DNA of 64,000 bases from Acinetobacter lwoffii (GCF_022967985.1 NZ_JALJVC010000018.1:1-64000); one strand, 5' to 3'; counted from the first letter of the stretch, positions 17,622-26,617 are shown. Program-made: numbers and translations. The notes: generated from the sequence alone by a model not told the origin.

Positions 17622-19541
17622 ATGAGCGAGTCTAGCGCACAAAAACATAGTTTCCAGGCTGAAGTGGCTCAGTTACTACATCTCGTGACCCATTCGCTTT
17701 ATTCAAACCCTGAAATTTTCCTACGTGAATTGATCTCGAATGCCTCAGATGCATGTGACAAATTACGTTTTGAAGGGATTAACCATCCCGAATTTTATGA
17801 AAATGATCCTGATCTGCGCGTTCGTGTCAGCCTGGATGCAGACAACAAAACCATTACCATTTCAGACAACGGGATTGGCTTAAGCGAACAGGAAGCCATT
17901 GATAATTTAGGGACTATTGCCAAATCAGGCACCAAAGATTTTATGTCCAAACTGACCGGCGATCAAAAAGCCGATGCCCAGTTGATTGGCCAGTTTGGTG
18001 TCGGTTTTTACTCCGGCTTTATTGTCGCTGACAAGATTACGGTAGAATCGCGTCGTGCCGGCACAGATGTCTCTGAAGGCGTACGCTGGATTAGTGGCGG
18101 AACCGGTGAGTTCGAAGTTGAACAGATCAGCAAAGAAGGCCGTGGTACAGATATTATTCTGCATCTGCGTGACGATGCGCTGGATTATTTGCAAAGCTAT
18201 AAAGTGAAGCAGATTATCAATAAATATTCAGACCACATCAGCCTGCCAATCCAAATGCAAAAAGAAGTCTGGCAGGAAGAAGAAGCGGCTGAAGGTGAAA
18301 CGTCTAAAGGTGGCCAATATGTCAAAATCGATGAGTGGGAAGCCATTAACTCGGCCAGCGCATTATGGACTCGTAACAAGTCGGAAATTACTGAAGAGCA
18401 GTATGTCGAGTTCTACAAGAACCTGAGCCATGATTTCGCAGCGCCATTGGCTTGGGCGCATAACCGCGTTGAAGGCAGTACTGAATATACCCAGTTGTTA
18501 TATATTCCAAGCAAAGCGCCACATGACATTTTCACCCGTGAATCCAAAGCGGGTATCAAACTGTATGTGAAACGTGTGTTCATTATGGATGATGCGGATA
18601 ACCTGATTCCAAACTACCTGCGCTTTGTGCAAGGTGTGGTGGACAGTGCCGATCTGCCATTGAACGTGAGCCGTGAATTACTGCAAGAAAGCCGTGATGT
18701 AAAAACCATCCGTGAAGGCAATACCCGCCGTATCCTGACCATTTTGGATAATCTGGCTAAATCTGAAGATGAAAAAGATCAGGCAAATTTCAAGACCTTC
18801 TATCAGGAATTTGCTTCAGTATTGAAAGAAGGTCTGGGCGAAGATTTCAGTAACCGTGAACGTATCTTAAAACTGCTGCGTTATGCGACGTCGACCAATG
18901 ATGAAGTCAGCACATCATTGGCAGACTATAAAGCACGTATGAAAGATGGGCAGAAAGCCATTTATTATGTGACTGCAGATAGTCTGAATGCTGCGAAAAA
19001 TTCACCACAACTGGAACTGTTCAAGAAAAAAGGCATTGAAGTTCTGTTGATGACTGAACGCGTGGATGAATGGGCGATGAACTTCGTGAATGAGTTCGAT
19101 GGTACGCCTTTGCAAAACGTGTCGAAAGGTGCAGTTGACTTAGGTGACCTTCAGGATGCCGAAGAGAAGAAAGCCCTTGAAGAAGCCGCAGCCCAGTTTA
19201 AACCGGTGGTGGATAAGTTGACGGATTCATTAAAAGACAAGACCAAAGAAGTGCGGGTGACGACGCGTCTGGTCGATTCTCCGGCTTGTCTGGTGACTGG
19301 AGAAGGTGAGTTGTCTCCGCAGCTGATTCGTATGCTGAAAGATGCAGGCCAACCTGTGCCGGATATCAAGCCGATTTTGGAAATCAACCCGGAACATCCG
19401 TTGGTGAAAAAACTGGATGGCTCGGCGCAGTTTGATGATCTGGCCAATGTGATCTTTGACCAGGCAGTGATTGCAGAAGGTGGATTACCAGAAAATCCTG
19501 CTGAATATGTCAAGCGGATTAATAGCTTGCTGCTTGCTTAA
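17622..19541 (+). CDS. htpG: Molecular chaperone HtpG (Hsp90)
   Basis: HtpG is the bacterial Hsp90, an ATP-dependent homodimeric chaperone in the cytoplasm. The 639-residue product has the GHKL ATP-binding domain with ELISNASDA at 36-44, SDNGIGL at 81-87 and [11 protein letters not shown] at 123-133. The middle domain has [19 protein letters not shown] (catalytic arginine region), and a C-terminal dimerisation domain follows. Length is close to E. coli (624). The ATG at 17622 has AAAAGGAGTGATT upstream, a strong site. A terminator with a UUCG loop follows, so it is a single-gene unit, with a possible sigma-32 promoter at 17548. Confidence 0.98.
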   Translation: MSESSAQKHSFQAEVAQLLHLVTHSLYSNPEIFLRELISNASDACDKLRFEGINHPEFYENDPDLRVRVSLDADNKTITISDNGIGLSEQEAIDNLGTIAKSGTKDFMSKLTGDQKADAQLIGQFGVGFYSGFIVADKITVESRRAGTDVSEGVRWISGGTGEFEVEQISKEGRGTDIILHLRDDALDYLQSYKVKQIINKYSDHISLPIQMQKEVWQEEEAAEGETSKGGQYVKIDEWEAINSASALWTRNKSEITEEQYVEFYKNLSHDFAAPLAWAHNRVEGSTEYTQLLYIPSKAPHDIFTRESKAGIKLYVKRVFIMDDADNLIPNYLRFVQGVVDSADLPLNVSRELLQESRDVKTIREGNTRRILTILDNLAKSEDEKDQANFKTFYQEFASVLKEGLGEDFSNRERILKLLRYATSTNDEVSTSLADYKARMKDGQKAIYYVTADSLNAAKNSPQLELFKKKGIEVLLMTERVDEWAMNFVNEFDGTPLQNVSKGAVDLGDLQDAEEKKALEEAAAQFKPVVDKLTDSLKDKTKEVRVTTRLVDSPACLVTGEGELSPQLIRMLKDAGQPVPDIKPILEINPEHPLVKKLDGSAQFDDLANVIFDQAVIAEGGLPENPAEYVKRINSLLLA

Positions 19542-19561
19542 CTGCTGATGTGTTGAATGAG

Positions 19562-19587
19562 AAAATCCCTCTTCGGAGGGATTTTTT
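19562..19587 (+). terminator. htpG terminator
   Basis: AATCCCTC, a TTCG tetraloop, GAGGGATT and a T run to 19587; 20 bases after the htpG stop. Confidence 0.87.
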
Positions 19588-19735
19588 ATGCCTGCTTCAT
19601 TTTTCATTTCTAGAAATGATCTGGAAAAACGATAGAGAGAATAAAAAAATACCTTCGAATCATAAATCTATATTTTAGATTATTAATTAATTTTTAATTT
19701 ATAATTGCGATCATTAAGCAAAGAGAGAGAATGTT

Positions 19736-19999
19736 ATGAAATCTAAGCTGATGATCAGTATGGGCGCTGTAATCCTGATGTCGATGAGCCAGTTTAGTCT
19801 AGCGGCACCTGCTGCAGAAAAAGTGGTACGCACAGATCGCATCAGTTTTTATAAAGTTGCGAAAGTAGAGGCAGCAAAACCACAACGTGTGCAACGTAGC
19901 GATCGTATTCGCTTCAATATGCCAGTGATGGAGCAACCCTCATTGCAGCAAAAACGTGTGCTACGCAGTGATCGTATTATCCTGAATAAAACCAGCTAA
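19736..19999 (+). CDS. Small exported protein with three RSDRI-type repeats
   Basis: An 87-residue protein I do not recognise. A signal peptide (MKSKLMISMGAVILMSMSQFSLAA, cleavage about 23-24) is followed by a basic mature peptide of about 63 residues made of three repeats spaced 22-23 residues apart: VVRTDRISFY (30-39), VQRSDRIRFN (52-61) and VLRSDRIILN (75-84). The repeat is also visible in the DNA (CGCACAGATCGCATC, CGTAGCGATCGTATT, CGCAGTGATCGTATT). There are no cysteines. The start has AGAGAGAG upstream. It has its own terminator and stands alone. Export is well supported; the function is unknown. Confidence 0.75.
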   Translation: MKSKLMISMGAVILMSMSQFSLAAPAAEKVVRTDRISFYKVAKVEAAKPQRVQRSDRIRFNMPVMEQPSLQQKRVLRSDRIILNKTS

Positions 20000-20033
20000 T
20001 ACTTACCGCGCTGATTGCCTCAGTAATATTGAA

Positions 20034-20058
20034 AAAAGCCCATGAATGATGGGCTTTT
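20034..20058. terminator. Bidirectional terminator between convergent genes
   Basis: AAAAGCCCAT / ATGGGCTTTT around GAATG, with A and T tracts on both sides, between the small repeat protein (+) and the barrel protein (-). Confidence 0.8.
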
Positions 20059-20081
20059 ATTATTTTCTAGTATCAGTCAGT

Positions 20082-21191
20082 TTAAAACAACGCTTCTAAA
20101 CGTACCAAAGCCCCGACATAGTGATCACGATCCTCGCGATGATCATTCAGATAGTTCAGGTCGGTCTGGACAAAAAACCATTCACGTAAAAAGGGTTGTC
20201 TCCAGGACACATAGGGACCCCAGCGATTAAGACGCAGATCCTTATCGTTCAGATAACCACCGGTATAAATGCCGTAACTGAAACGGTTGTCCTGAAAAAA
20301 CTGGTGTTGTCTAAAAGTGTAGTTGTCCCAAGTCAGATCGTCGTCTTGATCATCTGCATAAGTCAGACTGAGTTGATTGGAGAAAAAGGCCTGATTGGGA
20401 CGAGCATGGATCAACTCCAGATTGGTCCGTAAATAGTTTTCACTCTGAACGCCATAGCGATAAATCTGTTCGGCATGAAAAGAGTAGTCATTTTCTAGTG
20501 TCCAATCCTTACTGGCTTTGACACGCAGGTAAATATCATCGCCAGAACGTAGGCCCAAATCCAGATCGGTTTCGAAAGGAATGCGATCTGACCATTCTGA
20601 CCAACGTAAGGCAAAAGAGCTGTTATCTTCACGGGCACGTTTAGTATCCAGACGCTTATTTCCGGAAGTGGCAGGGTTTTCATTGGTAATCGCGACATTG
20701 CTGTCTAATTCATTGTCCAGACTGTCATCACCAAACACCACACTCAGCTTTTGTTCCAAGGTCGGAAGCTTGATCTTGCCGCGGATTCGGGGCTTAATCT
20801 CATAGCCTTCATATTCATCCCAGCGATTATCTAGAATGATCCGTAATGTAGCTGCAGCTGGCTGATCCGGATCGCTTTCACCAAACCAGTTATCAATTTT
20901 ATGCGCAGTACGATCGACCCATTCGCGGATGCCTTTCTGCTTTTGATCCGCCCATGAATAATTTTCTGTCTCTAGCGTGGATGGAACAATGGCGACATTT
21001 GATTGCTCCGGCAGAACCGTGGGTGTTGCATCGATCAAACGTGGAATCTGATCCAGCAAGCCTGATCGGCTTGGCTCTATATTCGTTGGACTGGCAGGAG
21101 CAGTTGTGACTGAATTGGCCCAAGACATGCTACCACTCATTCCTAAGCCCAGAGAGAGCAGTAAAATTTGAGTAATCCTGTTTATTTGCAT
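20082..21191 (-). CDS. Probable outer-membrane beta-barrel protein, unrecognised family
   Basis: The 369-residue product has a signal peptide (MQINRITQILLLSLGLGMSGSMSWA, cleavage near 25) and a proline/serine-rich linker to about 75. The rest alternates polar and aromatic residues as in beta-strands (KPRIRGKIKLP, SFALRWSEW, DIYLRVKASKDW, QLSLTYADD, FSYGIYTGGYL, WFFVQTDLNYL). It ends in phenylalanine (VRLEALF), the usual signal for barrel assembly by BamA. A soluble or helical part WVDRTAHKIDNWFGE precedes the barrel. I do not recognise the family and infer no substrate. It is a single gene, convergent with its left neighbour. Confidence 0.72.
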   Translation of the reverse strand: MQINRITQILLLSLGLGMSGSMSWANSVTTAPASPTNIEPSRSGLLDQIPRLIDATPTVLPEQSNVAIVPSTLETENYSWADQKQKGIREWVDRTAHKIDNWFGESDPDQPAAATLRIILDNRWDEYEGYEIKPRIRGKIKLPTLEQKLSVVFGDDSLDNELDSNVAITNENPATSGNKRLDTKRAREDNSSFALRWSEWSDRIPFETDLDLGLRSGDDIYLRVKASKDWTLENDYSFHAEQIYRYGVQSENYLRTNLELIHARPNQAFFSNQLSLTYADDQDDDLTWDNYTFRQHQFFQDNRFSYGIYTGGYLNDKDLRLNRWGPYVSWRQPFLREWFFVQTDLNYLNDHREDRDHYVGALVRLEALF

Positions 21192-21283
21192 GAGATATTT
21201 GTTGCTCTTGTATTCTTATATTCAGTTGTAGTTTTCTAAAAAACGGCCTTAAAAAGCAAGTTAAAGCTACAAAATAACAGCAA

Positions 21284-22690
21284 TTATTCAATCATTTGAG
21301 CCTGAATTTCCCGATAAAGCTCTAATACCCGAATGGGTTGTGGCATTGTTAAAATAATATTGTGAATATTCTGCCAATTTAGCTGTTTGTCGCGTTGCAG
21401 CAAGATGTATGGATAGGCCAGTTCATCCTCTGCGAGAGAGATGCGTTTTTCACCATGAATCACTCGGATTTTTTGATGTTCCTGTAGCAAGAGCACTGGA
21501 GTAGAAAAATTAGCAGCAGCTTCTTTGAACGAAATAAATTTCTGCTTCTGAATAAACTGGGCGGGTATAAAAGGATGGTAATCTGGCTTTGTCCAGACTG
21601 TTTCAGCCTGCTGCAAGTAAGCCGTTGAAAAAAGCTCGAGTTGCATGAACCTGATGCTTATAACAGACCAGGCCAGTGATTTAATCGCAGCAGCCTGGCG
21701 TTGATGATGGCTGAGCCAATGTTGAATACAATAGTGAGCCTGCAACTGACTCGGTACCCCTAAGAGCATCAGATATTTAACAAACTGGCCTTGCAGATTC
21801 AGTTGTTCAACCAAATAAACCTGACGTGCCTGCCAATTATCTTCTGCTGCATAATACAGTGCGATATCCAAATAGGCAGGATGCTCGATATTCTCAGTCA
21901 CTTCTAAAGCACAGAGCCGCTGGATATTGGTTTCTTCTAAGCCTAAAGGGTATACATGGGCGTTTAGTTCACCTAGTTGAATCTGTGCAGGGAATTGAAT
22001 CAATTCGGAGACTGTGATCTGTTCTTGCGGAATTTTCGTTATTGTCATTTCAGCTTTTAGTTGAGGATTTAGTTCCTTGGGTTCAGTCAGTATCTGATTG
22101 GTTGACTCATCTGGGCGGCGTAGTTCTAATGTATGGATTCTTGCGCGCGGCCGTCCCCGATGATATTTGGTTGTTTCCACAGAATTGCAGCTGGTTTCAG
22201 CTTCGTTTAAGGATAAGGCAGGAACGATCAAGGGGGGATCCTGTTGCAGACAAGAAAATTGCTGCTGTTGTTGCAACAGCCAGATATAGCAGTGTTGCAA
22301 TTCAGCCCATTGGCTGTGCAGGGCAGGAGCTTGGGGAGCGGGCATCAGCCAGATTTGCCAGCCACGTTCAGGATGATGCAAAACTGCCCAGCCAGAATCC
22401 GGATGGGCAGACAGTGCTTGTTCCAGTGCTAAGATTTCGGTGAAATAGCCACGAAAGCTTAGATGATAAGACGTATTAGCAGAAAATTGGTAAGCAACAA
22501 GTTCAGGTTGAGTGCGGGCCTTAAATACTGAAATCTGGGTCTTGAAAATAGGCTCATCACACAGATTAAAAATATCGCGTATCCTTTTTTTAGAACGGGC
22601 AATTTCATAGAAAGGCAGGACTTTATGCTCCAGTTGCTGCGCCAGTCCATGTAGTTCTTTAATTAAGTGTGCTTTTTCTAAAGCATTCAT
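21284..22690 (-). CDS. Conserved hypothetical protein (468 aa), function unknown
   Basis: A 468-residue cytoplasmic-looking protein, no signal peptide or membrane segment, rich in glutamine (QQQQQ near 135-140) and leucine. The N-terminus (MNALEKAHLIKELHGLAQQLEHKVLP) looks helical. A middle linker around 160-215 is charged with a basic patch (YHRGRPRARIHTLELRR). The C-terminal third resembles a folded domain (FISFKEAAANFSTPVLLLQEHQK onward). I do not recognise the family. It starts 10 bases after the stop of a 59-residue gene on the same strand, and the two are probably co-transcribed. Composition is like the surrounding core genes, so it does not look newly acquired. Confidence 0.7.
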   Translation of the reverse strand: MNALEKAHLIKELHGLAQQLEHKVLPFYEIARSKKRIRDIFNLCDEPIFKTQISVFKARTQPELVAYQFSANTSYHLSFRGYFTEILALEQALSAHPDSGWAVLHHPERGWQIWLMPAPQAPALHSQWAELQHCYIWLLQQQQQFSCLQQDPPLIVPALSLNEAETSCNSVETTKYHRGRPRARIHTLELRRPDESTNQILTEPKELNPQLKAEMTITKIPQEQITVSELIQFPAQIQLGELNAHVYPLGLEETNIQRLCALEVTENIEHPAYLDIALYYAAEDNWQARQVYLVEQLNLQGQFVKYLMLLGVPSQLQAHYCIQHWLSHHQRQAAAIKSLAWSVISIRFMQLELFSTAYLQQAETVWTKPDYHPFIPAQFIQKQKFISFKEAAANFSTPVLLLQEHQKIRVIHGEKRISLAEDELAYPYILLQRDKQLNWQNIHNIILTMPQPIRVLELYREIQAQMIE

Positions 22691-22700
22691 TTTTTGATCT

Positions 22701-22880
22701 CTAGAGATGTTTCAGTGCTTTATCCAAGGTTTGTGCCAGTACAATGTTAACCGCCAGCTCGACCAGTCTGTATTCAGCAGAATTCGAGTCTGTATAGCTT
22801 TCTGCCATTTCAATTAAATAATCAATAGAAACCGACTGAGGCAGAATTTTGCCCTGTACCAATGCCTGAAGTTCATGCAT
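22701..22880 (-). CDS. Small hypothetical protein upstream of the 468-aa gene
   Basis: A 59-residue acidic helical product (MHELQALVQGKILPQSVSID then EMAESYTDSNSAEYRLVELA, ending LDKALKHL). The ATG at 22880 is chosen because the frame beyond it (to 22937) is low-complexity AT-rich DNA with no ribosome site; a weak AAGAAA precedes the chosen start. It ends 10 bases before the 468-residue gene, which supports joint translation. I do not recognise it. Because it is short and the start is weak, coding status is likely but not certain. Confidence 0.6.
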   Translation of the reverse strand: MHELQALVQGKILPQSVSIDYLIEMAESYTDSNSAEYRLVELAVNIVLAQTLDKALKHL

Positions 22881-23083
22881 AAAAAATTTTCTTATCATTA
22901 ATCTATTTATATTGCTGCAATTATAAGCAGAGATCACATAAAATAGTGATCTATTTTGAGTATTTTATAAACAAATTTTTTAATTAAAAGTGATAAAAAT
23001 CAATAGAAAAAATGAGAGTAGGAAATAGTCGATATTTTTTTTAGAGTTGTGCGTCTTTCACATTGAAGGTGTTTAATGTGATC

Positions 23084-23116
23084 AAAAAAACAGGCTGAAT
23101 CAATCAGCCCGTTTTA
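23084..23116 (-). terminator. Terminator of the 55-residue exported peptide gene
   Basis: On the minus strand CGGGCTGATTGATTCAGCCTG forms a 7-bp stem followed by seven T (plus-strand A run at 23084-23090). It lies 19 bases after the small gene's stop. Confidence 0.75.
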
Positions 23117-23134
23117 ATGAAAAACAGCTTTGCA

Positions 23135-23302
23135 TTAAGCCGTTTTTTCAGTTACCACAGTCGCAGCATCTGCATTTACTGTTTCAGCAGGTGCTTTAGT
23201 CGCTGGAAAGTCTGGCAGATGAACCACTTGCGCCATTTGTGCAGACGCTTGAACAGAAAAAGCCATAACGGTTGCTGCAAAAGCAAATTTAAGAGCATTC
23301 AT
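23135..23302 (-). CDS. Small exported peptide (55 aa)
   Basis: A 168-base frame reads MNALKFAFAATVMAFSVQASA then QMAQVVHLPDFPATK and ends VVTEKTA. The first 21 residues are a textbook signal peptide with an ASA-Q cleavage site, leaving a mature peptide of about 34 residues rich in A, V, P and T with no cysteines. AAAGG lies about 8 bases before the ATG, and a terminator follows the stop, so the whole transcription unit is visible. I do not recognise the family and assign no function. A frame on the opposite strand (23117-23377) lacks these signals. Confidence 0.68.
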   Translation of the reverse strand: MNALKFAFAATVMAFSVQASAQMAQVVHLPDFPATKAPAETVNADAATVVTEKTA

Positions 23303-23712
23303 AGGATGACCTTTAATATCAGAGTGTTCAATAATTTGAACAGAGGAGAATATTTAAACTTAATTCGGGTGAAATAATAGCAAATAAGACTTAATAGAAA
23401 ATGATAGATTCGGCAAATTCAGGCAGTAAATTTTAGATAAATTACTCTATAAAACAATAAATTAGTATATTTACTCTAGTTTGATTTTTATGGTTTTACA
23501 GGACTTTATGCTTTATTTTAGCGATGAGAATCTGGACTTGATCGAGTGCCAAAACAAGCGGCGATGTGTTTTTGATCTGCCAATTTAAGATTGAATTTCG
23601 AGCTTTGTTCAATCCATGTAAGTTTTTGCTATCGCTTGTTTACGGGCTGCTGCAATCTTCTGAGAATGGACTAAGATGGAATTCCATTCATTTTCATTTT
23701 GAGAGTTTTATT
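23303..23712. other. Divergent intergenic region upstream of dodecin
   Basis: This 410-base gap separates the small exported peptide (-) from dodecin (+), so it should hold both promoters. It is AT-rich to about 23520, then more balanced. ATGGAATTCCAT at 23676-23687 is a 12-base palindrome, and GAATGGA (23664-23670) can pair with TCCATTC (23683-23689). These lie 25-50 bases before the dodecin start and could be an operator or a leader hairpin. No gene recognised. Confidence 0.45.
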
Positions 23713-23913
23713 ATGGCAATTGCAAAAGTGGTAGAAGTCAATTCAAGCAGCAATAAAAGCTTTGAAGATGCGATTCAAACGGGCATTCAAAAAGTCACAG
23801 AAACGGTCAAAAATGTACAAGGTGCTTGGATCAATGAACAGAAGGTTGTCATTAAAGAAAATAAAATCACGGAATATCGTGTCAATTTAAAAATTAGTTT
23901 TCTGGTTGATTAA
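23713..23913 (+). CDS. Dodecin family flavin-binding protein
   Basis: Dodecins are small proteins forming hollow dodecamers that bind and buffer flavins. From the ATG at 23713 the product is 66 residues: MAIAKVVEVNSSSNKSFEDAI, then TETVKNVQGAWINEQKVVI, ending KISFLVD. The helix between two strands, the conserved tryptophan W41 that stacks on the flavin, and the length all fit the family. The frame is open a further 49 codons upstream, but that part has no similarity and no ribosome site; GAGAG precedes the chosen start. A terminator follows. Confidence 0.88.
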   Translation: MAIAKVVEVNSSSNKSFEDAIQTGIQKVTETVKNVQGAWINEQKVVIKENKITEYRVNLKISFLVD

Positions 23914-23939
23914 GCGAATGCCATTCAATAACAAATAAA

Positions 23940-23968
23940 AAAACCCCATTTAAAATGGGGTTTTTTTA
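23940..23968. terminator. Bidirectional terminator between dodecin and the DsbA-like gene
   Basis: AAACCCCATTT / AAATGGGGTTT with a T run after and an A run before, lying between the convergent genes ending at 23913 (+) and 23981 (-). Confidence 0.85.
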
Positions 23969-23980
23969 TTGAACGTTGTT

Positions 23981-24673
23981 TTATTTAGCTTGGTCTGGCG
24001 TGTCACACGTTTCTGGTGAGCACTGTGCTGCCTGACTGTTGGTTGATGTATCGAGCGCTTTTTCAAATACTTGCAGGAAAACTTCTTTAGGCTGCGCGCC
24101 TGCCAATGCCACACGTTGATCAAAAACAAAGAAAGGTACACCGGTCACTTTGAGTTGTTCATGTGCGACTTCCTGATCGAATTTGACGAAATCAGCATAT
24201 TCTTCCGAATCCAACAGGTCATCGACTTCGACCGGATTCAGGCCAATACGCGCTGCGACATCTTCCAGTGTTTCACGTTCTCCAATCGCCAGACCTTGGG
24301 TCATATAGCTATAGAAGAACGCTTCCTGTGCTTCATTGCCCAAACCTTTGCTTTGCGCCAGGTGAATCAGGCGATGCGCATTAAAGGTATTGCCTGAATT
24401 GGCACCTTCCCAGTTAAATTCAATACCTTCGGCTTTGGCCATTTCAGCAATATTGCGCTGCATCTCTTCGACTTCTACCACGGTGCGGCCATATTTTTGC
24501 GCCAGACGCTCAGAGTTGGAGACTTCCTGACGTACCGGTGCTTCAGGATCGAGCTGGAAACTGTGCCAATGTACTTCTAGCTCAATACCTGCTTCTTGTG
24601 CAGCAGCTTCTAAACGTTTTTTACCAATATAGCAGAAGGGGCAAACCACATCTGACCAGATATCTACGCGCAT
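23981..24673 (-). CDS. DsbA family oxidoreductase, FrnE-like
   Basis: The 230-residue product has a thioredoxin fold with an inserted helical domain, as in FrnE and 2-hydroxychromene-2-carboxylate isomerase relatives. The active-site motif CPFC is at 11-14 right after the first strand (MRVDIWSDVV), and the cis-proline loop is TGVPFFVFD. There is no signal peptide, so it is cytoplasmic, unlike true DsbA. The C-terminus carries a second cysteine pair, CSPETC (about 219-224), similar in placement to the second redox motif described for some FrnE proteins. It is likely involved in thiol-disulfide chemistry under oxidative stress. Confidence 0.85.
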   Translation of the reverse strand: MRVDIWSDVVCPFCYIGKKRLEAAAQEAGIELEVHWHSFQLDPEAPVRQEVSNSERLAQKYGRTVVEVEEMQRNIAEMAKAEGIEFNWEGANSGNTFNAHRLIHLAQSKGLGNEAQEAFFYSYMTQGLAIGERETLEDVAARIGLNPVEVDDLLDSEEYADFVKFDQEVAHEQLKVTGVPFFVFDQRVALAGAQPKEVFLQVFEKALDTSTNSQAAQCSPETCDTPDQAK

Positions 24674-24866
24674 GTCATGTCTCTAATTTTGCTCTTGTGT
24701 TCAAGTATGAGGGTGAAGAATCAGAATTTAAAGCCCTTGAGCATCAGAAGTGTATTTCTACAGCAGATCGGCAGGATAAATAAAAGAAGAAAGAGTAGGT
24801 GATAGCCAGATGGCTTCCTTAATATAATCAGGTTCTGACTATTCAAAAAAAATATAAAAATGCCAT

Positions 24867-24892
24867 AAAAAAACGCCCCATAGGGCGTTTTG
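24867..24892 (-). terminator. Terminator of the CoA-transferase gene
   Basis: AAAACGCCC / GGGCGTTTT with a T run on the minus strand, 14 bases after the stop at 24906. Confidence 0.8.
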
Positions 24893-24905
24893 TGAATGCA
24901 GTCAA

Positions 24906-26423
24906 TTATGCAGTTTTTACTGCAGCTTCAACAGCAAGCATGTGACCATTTTCTTCGAAGTTTGAGTGCCAAGAAAGCGCTTCACGAAGAAGATGAGGGG
25001 TATGGCCGCCTTTTGCACATGCACGGTCAAAGTAATCATTCAACGCATCGCGGTACATTGGGTGCGCACAGTTATCAATTACTGCACGTGCACGCTCACG
25101 CGGAGCCAAACCACGAAGATCCGCAAGACCTTGTTCAGTTACTAGGATATCAACATCATGTTCTGCATGGTCGATATGTGAAGCAAACGGCACTACAGAA
25201 GAGATGTCGCCACCTTTCGCGATTGATTTGGTTACGAAGATCGCCAAGTGGGCATTACGTGCGAAGTCACCTGAACCACCAATACCGTTCATCATTTTGG
25301 TACCACATACGTGAGTTGAGTTCACGTTACCGTAAATATCAAACTCAAGTGCAGTGTTGATGCCGATAATACCTAAACGACGTACCAGTTCAGGATGGTT
25401 TGAAATTTCCTGTGGACGTAATACCAGTTTGTCTTTGTATTGTTCTAGGTTGTTAAATACTTTCTCGCCGTACTTAGCAGAAAGCGTAATAGAAGAACCT
25501 GAAGCAAACTTCATTTTACCGGCATCGATCAATTCAAACGTACAGTCTTGTAGTACTTCTGAGTACATGATCAAGTCTTCGAAGTTTGAATCTTTCAGAC
25601 CCGTCAATACGGCGTTTGCAATTGAACCGATCCCTGCTTGAAGAGGTCCGAGGTTTTTCGGTAGACGGTCTTCAGCTACTTCTTTTTCAAAGAAAGCGAT
25701 CAAATGGTTGGCAATTCTTTGAGTCTCATCATCTGGTGCGGTTACAGTAGATGGAGAGTCGTGCAATTCGCTGTTAAATACGATACCAACAATTTTAGAT
25801 GGATCGATATTGATTGCATGCGTACCAATACGCTCATCAACTTGAGTCAATGGAATCGCTTGACGCGTTGGACGATACGTCGGGATGTAGATATCGTGCA
25901 AGCCTTCAAATGCCGGGCTTAAATTCGTATTGATTTCTACAATCACTTTTTCAGCAAAAATCGCAAAGCTTGCAGAGTTACCAACAGATGTTGTTGGAAT
26001 GATGCCGCCATCTTCAGTAATTGCTACGGCTTCGATGATCGCAACGTCTGGTTTTTTCAACTGCAGGTTACGCATTTGCTCAACAGTTTCAGACAAGTGC
26101 TGGTCAATGAACATCACTTCGCCGTTGTTGATCGCTTTACGTAAAGTATTGTCTACCTGGAACGGTAAACGACGTGCCAATACACCAGCTTCAGTCAGTT
26201 GTTTGTCTAGATCGTTCCCTAGTGATGCACCAGTAATTAACGTGATCTTTAATGGATTTGCTTTTGCCTGTTGAACCAAAGCTAAAGGAACCGCCTTCGC
26301 TTCACCAGCGCGAGTAAAGCCACTCATACCCACAGTCATGCCATCTTGGATGAATTCAGCCGCTTGTTCAGGGCTGATGACTTTGTTGTGTAGGGAGGCT
26401 AAACGGATACGATCTAAAGACAT
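24906..26423 (-). CDS. Acetyl-CoA hydrolase/transferase (succinate/propionate CoA-transferase type)
   Basis: The 505-residue product belongs to the class I CoA-transferase group that includes AarC, Cat1 and ScpC, enzymes moving CoA between acetyl- or propionyl-CoA and succinate. It begins MSLDRIRLASLHNKVISPEQAAE and contains GMTVGMSGFTRAGEAKAVP (N-terminal domain), GIGSIANAV with YSEVLQD (segment expected to hold the catalytic glutamate), and GGSGDFARNAHLAIFV. Length fits the group (about 500). The ATG at 26423 follows GAGAG. An ATG 12 bases upstream overlaps that site. It is a single gene, with a candidate promoter at 26458. The exact acyl substrate is not determined. Confidence 0.88.
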   Translation of the reverse strand: MSLDRIRLASLHNKVISPEQAAEFIQDGMTVGMSGFTRAGEAKAVPLALVQQAKANPLKITLITGASLGNDLDKQLTEAGVLARRLPFQVDNTLRKAINNGEVMFIDQHLSETVEQMRNLQLKKPDVAIIEAVAITEDGGIIPTTSVGNSASFAIFAEKVIVEINTNLSPAFEGLHDIYIPTYRPTRQAIPLTQVDERIGTHAINIDPSKIVGIVFNSELHDSPSTVTAPDDETQRIANHLIAFFEKEVAEDRLPKNLGPLQAGIGSIANAVLTGLKDSNFEDLIMYSEVLQDCTFELIDAGKMKFASGSSITLSAKYGEKVFNNLEQYKDKLVLRPQEISNHPELVRRLGIIGINTALEFDIYGNVNSTHVCGTKMMNGIGGSGDFARNAHLAIFVTKSIAKGGDISSVVPFASHIDHAEHDVDILVTEQGLADLRGLAPRERARAVIDNCAHPMYRDALNDYFDRACAKGGHTPHLLREALSWHSNFEENGHMLAVEAAVKTA

Positions 26424-26457
26424 TTTAACTCTCATTAATTCTTAAACTATGATACGG

Positions 26458-26486
26458 ATTGTACCGCTCAAAAAATGTATTGTGCA
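26458..26486 (-). promoter_or_regulatory. Candidate promoter of the CoA-transferase gene
   Basis: On the minus strand TGCACA (26486-26481) and TACAAT (26463-26458) are 17 bases apart. Transcription would begin about 30 bases before the ATG at 26423. Read by eye; the -35 block is only a partial match. Confidence 0.4.
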
Positions 26487-26617
26487 TAGGTGTTAGGCTA
26501 AGGTCTAATTTTTTAGCTAAATGTAGGTATAATAAAAAATGATGATTTTTAAATGATTGAATTCGTGAACTATAAAATGAATTGTATAGAAAAACTAAAA
26601 AGTCATTTGTTGAATTA

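Noticed and set aside
20034..20058. Palindrome considered as an attachment or operator site
   Set aside because: Position between convergent genes with A and T tracts is fully explained by a bidirectional terminator.
23117..23377. 86-codon open frame on the plus strand
   Set aside because: It lies opposite the 55-residue exported peptide gene, is rich in C, R, H and S, and lacks start signals.
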